From an uncultured Collinsella sp. (lineage in GTDB: Bacteria > Actinomycetota > Coriobacteriia > Coriobacteriales > Coriobacteriaceae), in assembly GCA_900542125.1 (NCBI GenBank), contig UQMO01000083.1, forward strand, positions 1 to 6,321: a DNA stretch of 6,321 nucleotides, in the 5' to 3' direction. A program made the position numbers and the translations under genes. Shown piece after piece: positions 1-5,201 of the stretch (the stretch's first letter is position 1; the number at the start of each line of letters is the position of its first letter). The notes beneath the pieces are model-generated. The model did not search any database. It was not told the DNA's origin and saw only the letters and a program-made list of their open reading frames with translations.

Positions 1-47
1 GAGATTCATGAGCGTCTCGTGGGCTCGGAGATGTGTATAAGAGACAG
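1..47. other. Illumina Nextera adapter contamination (non-genomic)
   Basis: Positions 29-47 read AGATGTGTATAAGAGACAG, the 19-base Tn5 mosaic end. Positions 14-28 (GTCTCGTGGGCTCGG) complete the Nextera read-2 adapter. Positions 1-5 (GAGAT) match the end of the P7 primer, and positions 6-13 (TCATGAGC) sit exactly where the 8-base i7 index belongs; from memory this is index N714. The order P7 tail, index, read-2 adapter, insert is that of a library molecule, so this is untrimmed sequencing adapter and not a transposon in the genome. Genomic sequence starts at 48. Any open frame reaching into this stretch, such as the plus-strand frame from 33, is spurious. Confidence 0.97.
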
Positions 48-81
48 GGCTTACCGAGTTCAAGAAACCACCTAATACTGG
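48..81 (-). other. Short spacer downstream of rluD, possible start of a truncated next gene
   Basis: These 34 bases lie between the adapter and the rluD stop. Read on the minus strand, an AGGTGG (73-68) resembling a ribosome binding site is followed after four bases by TTG (63-61) and an open frame of five codons (M-N-S-V-S) before the contig ends. A further co-oriented gene after rluD would fit the tight operon; in Bacillus subtilis the next gene is pyrR. Five codons cannot identify a product, and the binding-site spacing is short, so this is only a hint. Confidence 0.15.
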
Positions 82-1095
82 CTAGGCTTCGAGCAGACCG
101 AGCTGCGGAACGATTTCGTCACCGGCAGCGGTGCGGCCAAGCGAGCGCGGGGCAAGGTCATCCAGAACCGCGGCAAGGTCCCACGGCAGCTCATCGCGGC
201 ACTCGATGCGCTCGCCCGTCACGGGATGGTCGAACGCCACGCGCCAGGAATGAAGGAACTGCCTGGTCAGACCCTGATCGGCACGCGCCTCGCACTTACC
301 GTAGAGCGGGTCGCCCACGCAGGCATGGTTGATATGGCGCATATGCACACGAATCTGATGCGTGCGACCGGTAAACAGATGGCACTCGACGAGCGTATAG
401 CCGTCGTCAAAGCGCGTGGAATCAAAGCGCTCGAGCACCTTGAAAGTCGTGATGGCCTGGCGCGCAAAGGGGTCATCGGAAACCGCCATCTTCACGCGGT
501 CGCGCGTCGATCGGGCAATACCAGTGTTGATAGTGCCCTCGTCCATGGCGATGTGACCGTGAACGAGCGTGATATAGCGACGGTCGAGCGTGCGCGTGCG
601 GATGAGATTTTGAAGCGCGCGCTGGGTGTCGTCGTCTTTTGCCGCGAGCATAAGGCCCGAGGTATCGCGATCCAGGCGATGCACGATGCCGGGGCGGTCC
701 TCACCCTGCACGGTACCCAGATGGTCGATGCCGCAGTGGTAGACCAGGGCGTTCGCAAGGGTGCCGCTCTCGTGGCCATGGGCGGGATGGCACACCAGGC
801 CGCGCTGCTTTGAGAGCACGATAAGGTAGTCGTCCTCGTAACGGATATCGAGGGGAATGGCTTCGGGAATCACATCGGTGGGGTCGTGCGGCTCGGGCAG
901 GTCAACCGAGATACGGTCGCCGGCACGAACGGCATACTTTTTTGATAGGCAGGTCTCGCCGTTGACGGCAACGGCGCCGCCCTCGATCAGATGTGCGCAG
1001 GCAGAACGCGTGGGACAGCCATCGTTGGCGCCCAGATAAGCGTCGAGACGCTGACCAGCGCAATCGTCGGCAACAAGAATATGGATGTCGGCCAT
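82..1095 (-). CDS. rluD: Large-subunit rRNA pseudouridine synthase, RluA/RluD family
   Basis: This 337-residue protein is predicted to isomerise uridines to pseudouridines in 23S rRNA in the cytoplasm. In Escherichia coli RluD the targets are the helix 69 uridines; the exact target here is inferred. An S4-type RNA-binding domain covers about residues 13-65, followed by the RluA-type catalytic domain from about 85 to 310. The signature HRLDRDTSG is at 139-147 with catalytic Asp142. RTHQIRVHM (244-252) and GDPLYG (261-266) are further family motifs. Length is normal for the family (about 300-330) with a short unremarkable C-terminal tail. The ATG overlaps the lspA stop as TAATG, and an AAAGGA lies 10 bases upstream inside lspA, so the start is well supported and the two genes are probably translationally coupled. 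RluB/RluC-like specificity cannot be excluded; in Bacillus the gene at this position is called ylyB. Confidence 0.93.
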   Translation of the reverse strand: MADIHILVADDCAGQRLDAYLGANDGCPTRSACAHLIEGGAVAVNGETCLSKKYAVRAGDRISVDLPEPHDPTDVIPEAIPLDIRYEDDYLIVLSKQRGLVCHPAHGHESGTLANALVYHCGIDHLGTVQGEDRPGIVHRLDRDTSGLMLAAKDDDTQRALQNLIRTRTLDRRYITLVHGHIAMDEGTINTGIARSTRDRVKMAVSDDPFARQAITTFKVLERFDSTRFDDGYTLVECHLFTGRTHQIRVHMRHINHACVGDPLYGKCEARADQGLTRQFLHSWRVAFDHPVTGERIECRDELPWDLAAVLDDLAPRSLGRTAAGDEIVPQLGLLEA

Positions 1096-1694
1096 TAGCG
1101 CTCATTCCTTTCGCGAATCTTGCGGGCACGCTCCCCACGCTGTTTGGCTTTGCGTTTGGCGCGGGCCTCGTCACGGGCGTTGAGCTCAGCGGTCGCATCG
1201 ACCTCGCGAGCGGCGGGGCTCAAGAACATGTAACCGATAAGCGCCAGCACAACACCGACCGTAATGCCGATATCAGCCACGTTAAAGACGGGAAAGTCGA
1301 TGAACGTGGTGGCGATAAAATCGGTCACGAAGCCAAAGACAAGACGATCGATCGCGTTGCCGATGGCGCCGCCCGCAACCATGGCCATGCCCACAACCTC
1401 AAGATGGGCGAGCTGGGGTGCACGAACGAGGTACACGGCAATAGCGATAATGACTGCCAACGCCAGCACGGCAAACGCGATGCCATGCCCCTCGCCCATG
1501 CTAAAGGCGGCTCCGATATTGCGAACAAACAGAAAATCGATCACGCCGGGGATAACGGTCACATGCAGAGCATCGCCCACGGCACGAACCGCAAGCTTGG
1601 TCAGCTGGTCAACAAGCAACACAACGAGCGCTACCCCACCAGCAACACCTAACCGCCAACGCAAAGGCGGCGTCATATCCGCACCACGACCCAA
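1095..1694 (-). CDS. lspA: Lipoprotein signal peptidase (signal peptidase II)
   Basis: LspA is the membrane aspartyl protease that removes the signal peptide from diacylglyceryl-modified prolipoproteins. This 199-residue protein has four hydrophobic segments, near 15-36, 70-90, 96-115 and 138-160. The family motifs appear in order: DQLTK (29-33), RNIGAAF (58-64), GGAIGNAIDR (108-117), VTDFI (123-127) and FNVADIGITVG (137-147). The catalytic aspartates are Asp116 and Asp141. Residues about 161-199 form a highly charged Arg/Lys/Glu-rich tail, longer than in E. coli LspA (164 residues) and probably cytoplasmic. The TTG start at 1694 is preferred because AGGGG lies six bases upstream; an in-frame ATG at 1676 would give 193 residues but lacks a well-placed binding site. 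The gene overlaps rluD by one base. Product identity is near certain; the start is less so. Confidence 0.96.
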   Translation of the reverse strand: MGRGADMTPPLRWRLGVAGGVALVVLLVDQLTKLAVRAVGDALHVTVIPGVIDFLFVRNIGAAFSMGEGHGIAFAVLALAVIIAIAVYLVRAPQLAHLEVVGMAMVAGGAIGNAIDRLVFGFVTDFIATTFIDFPVFNVADIGITVGVVLALIGYMFLSPAAREVDATAELNARDEARAKRKAKQRGERARKIRERNER

Positions 1695-1699
1695 AGAAA

Positions 1700-1710
1700 T
1701 CCCCTACCCT
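1700..1710 (-). promoter_or_regulatory. Ribosome binding site deciding the TTG start of lspA
   Basis: On the minus strand the purine run AGGGTAGGGG ends six bases before TTG (1694). It would be about 24 bases from the alternative ATG at 1676, too far to serve that codon. This favours the TTG start. Confidence 0.55.
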
Positions 1711-1737
1711 CAAAAATCGAATTACGTTTAATGCAAA

Positions 1738-1775
1738 GAACCATCTTATATTGCCATACGCTGAACGCACGACAT
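1738..1775 (-). promoter_or_regulatory. Weak candidate promoter for lspA-rluD
   Basis: On the minus strand TATAAG (1750-1745) is a fair -10 hexamer in the only AT-rich part of the gap between the ileS terminator and lspA. No good -35 hexamer is seen 16-18 bases upstream. The placement, after the terminator and about 50 bases before the lspA start, is sensible, but the sequence evidence is thin. Confidence 0.3.
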
Positions 1776-1804
1776 ATACACCAACGCAAGCGAAATAACC
1801 AGCT

Positions 1805-1843
1805 AAAAACGAAAGCGGCATCCCGAAAAACAGAATGCCGCTT
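1805..1843 (-). terminator. Rho-independent terminator of ileS
   Basis: On the minus strand AAGCGGCAT (1843-1835) and ATGCCGCTT (1821-1813) form a perfect 9-bp stem with a 13-base loop. It is followed by TCG and five T residues (1809-1805). It lies about 70 bases after the ileS stop and in the ileS direction. There is no T-tract on the plus strand, so it works in one direction only. It separates ileS from the lspA-rluD transcript. Confidence 0.75.
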
Positions 1844-1856
1844 GAATGTGACACAG

Positions 1857-1915
1857 GTAGTCAATGGGGACGTTCTTGTTAGACTAGTCGTTTAAGAACG
1901 TCCCCAACGACTAGT
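1857..1915. repeat. Interleaved inverted repeats, REP-like, overlapping the ileS stop
   Basis: GGGGACGTTCTT (1866-1877) and AAGAACGTCCCC (1894-1905) are perfect 12-base inverted repeats. A second perfect 10-base pair, ACTAGTCGTT (1883-1892) and AACGACTAGT (1906-1915), interlocks with the first. The downstream arm of the second pair contains the ileS TAG stop (1913-1911). Neither hairpin has a T-tract, so they are unlikely to be simple terminators. A GTAG tetranucleotide (1857-1860) lies five bases from the first arm, which recalls the GTAG/GGAG mark of REP sequences mobilised by RAYT transposases, although there it normally abuts the hairpin. The repeats are seen directly; the REP identity is inference, since copy number cannot be judged from one window. 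Confidence 0.6.
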
Positions 1916-4715
1916 TCAGCGCCTCCGCGCAGCGCTTACAGATCTGCGCGTGGCCGTTGTACTCGCCGACGGTGGTGCGATAGTTCCAGCAACGGTCGCA
2001 GCACTCGCCCTCGGCAGCCTCGATGGCAACGGAGAGCTCCTCACCCTGGGTCAGCTCAACATCGGAGACGATGTAGAACTCGGCCAGGTCGACCGCCTTG
2101 TCGCCGGTCAACAGCGCATACATCTCAGCGGGAACGACCGCCTTGACACGGACCTGCTGGCTCTTGGTGAAGGTGCCGGCGGAGCGGGCATCCTCAAGGG
2201 CCTTGGTCACGGCGCTACGGAGCTCGAGCGAAGCCTCGAGCACGCCCTCGAACTCATTGGCCTCGTCGACCGTGATGGGCGACTTGTACCAATCGAGCAG
2301 CGCGGCGTACTTCTGGTGGTCGACGCAGCCGGCGGGCGCATAGGCCATGGCCTCATCGACGGTGTAGGACAGGATCGGCTGCAAATCGCGCATGAGCATC
2401 GAGAAGAGCTCGGCGAGCACGGTCTGGGCGCTGCGGCGCTCGAGCGAGCCGGGCTTTTCGCAGTACAGACGGTCCTTCAGGGCGTCGAGGTACACGTTGG
2501 AAAGCTCGGTAACCACGAAGTCGTAGAGCGCACGGTAGGCGCGCGGGAACTCGTAGCTGGCGTAGGCATCGTCGACCTCGGCCTGAACCTGGGTCAGACG
2601 GGCAACCATGAGCTTGTCGAGCGGCAGCAGGTCGGCAAAGGCGACGCCGTCGGTCTCGGGCTCAAACTGACCCTCGAGCTCGGAGAGCAGGAAGCGCAGC
2701 GTGTTGCGGAAACGACGGTAGGCATCGGACGTACGAGCAAGGATCTCGTGGTCGATGGAGACATCGGAGCTGGTATCGACCGAGGCGACCCACAGGCGGA
2801 TGATGTCGGCGCCCATCTCATCACAGACCTTGTTGGGGTCGATGACGTTACCGAGCGACTTGGACATCTTGCGGCCCTGGCCGTCGAGCGTGAAGCCCTG
2901 CGAGACGACCGCCTTGTACGGAGCATGGCCGTTGGCACCCACCGACGTGAGCAGCGAGCTCTGGAACCAACCGCGATGCTGGTCGGAGCCCTCAAGATAC
3001 ACGTCCGCCGGATACTCCAGCTCGGGGCGATACTCGCAGACGGCCTTCCAAGACACGCCGGAGTCCCACCACACGTCGAGGATATCCTTATCGGCCTTGA
3101 GGTGATGGCCACCGCACTTGGGGCAGACGCAGGCCTCGCCCAGGTAGCTCTCGGGAGCGTCGGTGAACCAGGCGTCGGAGCCCTTCTCATGGAAGAGCTT
3201 GATGACGGCGTCGAGCGTGGCATCGTTCATGACCTTCTCGCCGCAGTCGGCGCAGGTGTAGCTGGGGATAGGCACGCCCCAGTTGCGCTGACGGCTGATG
3301 CACCAGTCGGGACGCTGCTCGACCATGGCACCGATGCGGTTGGCCGCGTGGGCCGGATACCACTTGACGTTCTCGCGGACCTCTTTGCCAGCCTGCTCAC
3401 GCAAACCGGTCTTGTCCATCGAGACAAACCACTGGTCGGTAGCACGGAAGAGCACCGGGTGCTTGCAGCGCCAGCAGTGCGGATAGCTGTGCGCGATCTT
3501 CTTCTCGAGGACCAGGGTGCCGCGCTCGCGCAGGAACTCGATGATGTGCGGGTTGGCCTCATCGGTATCCATACCGCTGAAGGGGCCACCGGTGCCAAAC
3601 TCCTCACCGGTGTAGAACTTGCCGTCGTCGTCGACCGGCATGCAGATGTCGGTGATGCCCTCCTTGAGGCAGGCAAAGTAGTCGTCGACGCCGTGGCCGG
3701 GCGAGTTGTGGACGATACCGGTACCGTCATCGACACCGACGTAATCCGCCAGCAGCGCCACGCCCTCAACGCCGTCAAAGATCGGCTGCTTGTAGTGGAT
3801 GTGGTGGAAGGTCTCGGCGGGAACCACGTAGGGCTTGCCGTCGACCATGACCGGGGTGTACTCCCAACCAAACTCCTCACAGCACTTGGGAGCCAGGTCC
3901 TCAAGCATGACCTCGGCACGACCCTCGTGCTCAACGGCGACATAGGCGGCGCCGGGCTTAAGGGAAACGGCCTGGTCGGAGGGGATGGTCCACGGCGTGG
4001 TCGTCCAGATGATAAAGTCGACCGGGCCGTCGAAGTTCTCGAGGCCGGCGGGCTTGGAGGTCATCTCAAAGCGCACGAAGATGGACGGGCTCGTCTCATC
4101 GGAGTACTCGATCTCGGCCTCGGCGAGTGCGGTGTGGCAGTGCTTGCACCAGTGAACCGGCTTGTGGCCGCGATAGATCATGCCCTTATCGAACATGGAC
4201 TTGAAGACCTCGATGTCGGCGGCGTCATGCTGGTGATAGAGCGTCAGGTAGGGGTTGTCCCAGTCGCCGAGCACGCCCAGACGACGGAAACCGGCCTTCT
4301 GCAGCTCGATGTTCTCGACAGCGAACTCGTTGCAGAGCTCACGAATCTTGGCCGTGGGGGTCTGGTTGAACTTCTCGGTACCGAGCTTCTCCTCGACCTT
4401 GTGCTCGATCGGCTGACCATGGCAGTCCCAACCGGGGACATAGGGAACCTCATAGCCCTGCATCATCCAGTAGCGGTTGATCATGTCCTTGGAGATCTTG
4501 TTCATGGCGTGGCCGATGTGGATCGGGCCGTTGGCGTACGGAGGACCGTCGTGCAGCACGAACTTCTTGTGACCCTCGTTCTTCTTCAGAACCTGCTCGT
4601 AGACCTTGTTGTCCTGCCAGTCCTTGAGTCGCTTGGGCTCGGACTTGGAAAGACCGGCACGCATGGGAAATCCGGTTTTGGGCAGATTCATCGTCTGCTT
4701 GTACTCGTTTGCCAC
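1911..4715 (-). CDS. ileS: Isoleucyl-tRNA synthetase
   Basis: IleRS charges tRNA-Ile with isoleucine in the cytoplasm and hydrolyses mischarged Val-tRNA. From the GTG at 4715 it is 934 residues, normal for the bacterial type. The Rossmann catalytic core carries HIGH at 66-69 and KMSKS at 616-620, with GWDCHGQPIEHKVE (95-108) between. The editing (CP1) domain includes WTTTPWTIPSDQA (237-249) and GTGIVHNSPGHGVDDY (331-346), ending in the Asp pair expected at the editing site. Cys488, Cys491, Cys531 and Cys534 suggest a zinc ribbon insert. The C-terminal zinc finger has Cys906, Cys909, Cys926 and Cys929. The GTG start gives MANEYKQTMNLPKTGFPM, which lines up with the E. coli N-terminus, and AAAGGGG lies four bases upstream. 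The open frame extends 35 codons further up, but that part overlaps the leader terminator and is not coding. Expression is probably controlled by the upstream T-box. Confidence 0.98.
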   Translation of the reverse strand: MANEYKQTMNLPKTGFPMRAGLSKSEPKRLKDWQDNKVYEQVLKKNEGHKKFVLHDGPPYANGPIHIGHAMNKISKDMINRYWMMQGYEVPYVPGWDCHGQPIEHKVEEKLGTEKFNQTPTAKIRELCNEFAVENIELQKAGFRRLGVLGDWDNPYLTLYHQHDAADIEVFKSMFDKGMIYRGHKPVHWCKHCHTALAEAEIEYSDETSPSIFVRFEMTSKPAGLENFDGPVDFIIWTTTPWTIPSDQAVSLKPGAAYVAVEHEGRAEVMLEDLAPKCCEEFGWEYTPVMVDGKPYVVPAETFHHIHYKQPIFDGVEGVALLADYVGVDDGTGIVHNSPGHGVDDYFACLKEGITDICMPVDDDGKFYTGEEFGTGGPFSGMDTDEANPHIIEFLRERGTLVLEKKIAHSYPHCWRCKHPVLFRATDQWFVSMDKTGLREQAGKEVRENVKWYPAHAANRIGAMVEQRPDWCISRQRNWGVPIPSYTCADCGEKVMNDATLDAVIKLFHEKGSDAWFTDAPESYLGEACVCPKCGGHHLKADKDILDVWWDSGVSWKAVCEYRPELEYPADVYLEGSDQHRGWFQSSLLTSVGANGHAPYKAVVSQGFTLDGQGRKMSKSLGNVIDPNKVCDEMGADIIRLWVASVDTSSDVSIDHEILARTSDAYRRFRNTLRFLLSELEGQFEPETDGVAFADLLPLDKLMVARLTQVQAEVDDAYASYEFPRAYRALYDFVVTELSNVYLDALKDRLYCEKPGSLERRSAQTVLAELFSMLMRDLQPILSYTVDEAMAYAPAGCVDHQKYAALLDWYKSPITVDEANEFEGVLEASLELRSAVTKALEDARSAGTFTKSQQVRVKAVVPAEMYALLTGDKAVDLAEFYIVSDVELTQGEELSVAIEAAEGECCDRCWNYRTTVGEYNGHAQICKRCAEALN

Positions 4716-4719
4716 GGTA

Positions 4720-4726
4720 CCCCTTT
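4720..4726 (-). promoter_or_regulatory. Ribosome binding site deciding the GTG start of ileS
   Basis: AAAGGGG on the minus strand precedes GTG (4715-4713) by four bases (TACC). The next in-frame ATG (4691) would remove the conserved N-terminal residues and has no such site, so GTG is chosen. An ATG at 4734 is out of frame. Confidence 0.7.
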
Positions 4727-4734
4727 CTTGACAT

Positions 4735-4748
4735 GGGCGCGCACGCCC
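4735..4748 (-). other. Small GC hairpin between the leader terminator and the ileS ribosome binding site
   Basis: On the minus strand GGGCG (4748-4744) and CGCCC (4739-4735) form a 5-bp stem with a 4-base TGCG loop. It lies just upstream of the AAAGGGG binding site without covering it and has no T-tract. It may keep the site accessible or be incidental. Confidence 0.3.
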
Positions 4749-4758
4749 TCTGGGCACC

Positions 4759-4795
4759 AAAAAAGCGCCCGTCCCTACAAGCTGGGACGAAGCGC
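4759..4795 (-). terminator. Leader terminator of the ileS T-box
   Basis: On the minus strand CGTCCC (4789-4784) pairs with GGGACG (4775-4770) around an 8-base loop. GCGC (4795-4792) pairs with GCGC (4768-4765) after a small asymmetry, and six T residues (4764-4759) follow. It shares CGTCCC with the antiterminator, so the two structures exclude each other. Confidence 0.9.
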
Positions 4796-4846
4796 CACAA
4801 AACGGGCTGCACGCCCGCAAAAGCTCTTCGCTTAACCACCCAGCTT
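4779..4846 (-). promoter_or_regulatory. T-box antiterminator with tRNA acceptor-binding bulge
   Basis: On the minus strand AAGCTGGG (4846-4839) pairs perfectly with CCCAGCTT (4786-4779) as helix A1. The 7-base bulge TGGTTAA (4838-4832) follows, then GCGAAG (4831-4826) pairs with CTTCGT (4792-4787) as helix A2. The first four bulge bases, UGGU, can pair with the ACCA end expected of tRNA-Ile. The usual bulge is UGGNACC, so the last three bases differ here. The 33 bases closing A2 contain an extra 5-bp CGGGC/GCCCG hairpin, whereas many T-boxes have a much shorter loop. Confidence 0.88.
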
Positions 4847-4974
4847 AGATGCCCTCGCCCGCGTATTCGCGCGCTCGCATCCGTTACTCGGCTGGCCTGT
4901 ATCGACGACCATCTCGGCGATATCTACTAAGACGAGCCTGTGCGACGCGTCCGTTGGGACCGCAGCTCCGGGGT

Positions 4975-4977
4975 GAT
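4975..4977 (-). promoter_or_regulatory. T-box specifier codon AUC (isoleucine)
   Basis: ATC within GAAAATCACCCC on the 3' side of the stem I internal loop occupies the specifier position and matches the GAU anticodon of tRNA-Ile. It agrees with the downstream gene ileS. Confidence 0.85.
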
Positions 4978-5055
4978 TTTCATCGGTCGCATGCACGGGT
5001 TCTCAGCGCTCCCCGCTCTCTGTAACATGCGGACGGCCGACTACTCGTCCCCATC

Positions 5056-5201
5056 AACGCTTATGCGGAGTATGCTAGCACGTTCCGCGCCGGCGAAAAA
5101 CCCTCAACACTGGTTTTATACGTTCGAAATTTCTCGCGGCTGTGGACCTTCTCTAGGAGCAAAATACCTGAAAGCACTTTATCGAAAGAAAGAAGGTTGC
5201 C
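5056..5201 (+). other. Upstream region of the dehydrogenase gene; no clear promoter
   Basis: This stretch lies between the ileS leader and the divergent dehydrogenase. It becomes AT-richer near 5095-5190. TATACG (5117-5122) could serve as a plus-strand -10 but has no -35 partner, and it overlaps a minus-strand TATAAA. No convincing operator or riboswitch was seen. AGAAGG (5191-5196) is a good ribosome binding site five bases before the ATG at 5202. Confidence 0.4.
5066..5100 (-). promoter_or_regulatory. Weak candidate promoter for the ileS leader
   Basis: On the minus strand TGC-TAGCAT (5080-5072) resembles an extended -10 element, with transcription expected to begin near 5065, just before stem I. 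At 17-base spacing the -35 position holds only TTTTTC (5100-5095). An alternative TATAAA (5120-5115) also lacks a -35. Location is right; hexamers are poor. Confidence 0.27.

Larger units (their letters stand above)
4759..5055 (-). promoter_or_regulatory. T-box riboswitch (tRNA-Ile sensing leader of ileS)
   Basis: The leader binds tRNA-Ile and senses its charging: uncharged tRNA stabilises an antiterminator so that ileS is transcribed. Stem I folds by eye on the minus strand. GGGG (5052-5049) pairs with CCCC (4973-4970). The specifier loop has AGTA (5045-5042) on one side and GAAAATCA on the other. GTCGG (5041-5037) pairs with CCGAT (4986-4982), and CGCATG (5031-5026) with CATGCG (4993-4988). 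An AGAGAG bulge lies at 5021-5016, and CGGG/CCCG closes a 12-base apical loop. The specifier codon is ATC (4977-4975), an isoleucine codon followed by the usual purine. About 120 bases follow with room for stems II and III. The 3' part has the antiterminator and terminator described separately. Fold, codon and downstream gene all agree. Class membership is strongly supported; switching in vivo is inference. Confidence 0.93.

Noticed and set aside
29..47. Tn5 mosaic end as evidence of a transposon
   Set aside because: The neighbouring index and P7 sequence show it comes from library preparation.
226..813. 195-codon plus-strand frame opposite rluD
   Set aside because: It is a shadow of rluD with no recognisable domain.
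1866..1905. GGGGACGTTCTT hairpin as the ileS terminator
   Set aside because: No T-tract follows on either strand; the hairpin at 1813-1843 with five T residues is the better terminator.
1866..1915. H-type pseudoknot formed by both inverted repeats together
   Set aside because: There is no linker between the 3' arm of the first stem and the 3' arm of the second, so a full 12-bp plus 10-bp pseudoknot is sterically implausible; alternative hairpins are more likely.
4716..4820. 35-residue N-terminal extension of IleRS from an upstream start
   Set aside because: The extension overlaps the T-box terminator and its T-tract, has no resemblance to IleRS N-termini, and the GTG at 4715 has a good ribosome binding site.
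1950..4835. 961-codon open frame on the plus strand opposite ileS
   Set aside because: It lies wholly antisense to a clear IleRS gene and continues across the T-box terminator. Its Leu/Val/Gly/Asp-rich composition is typical of a shadow frame in GC-rich DNA, and no family motif is recognisable.
5170..5183. TGAAAGCACTTTAT as a CcpA-type cre site before the dehydrogenase gene
   Set aside because: It misses several consensus positions including the central CG and the final CA, and a CcpA regulator is not expected in this lineage.
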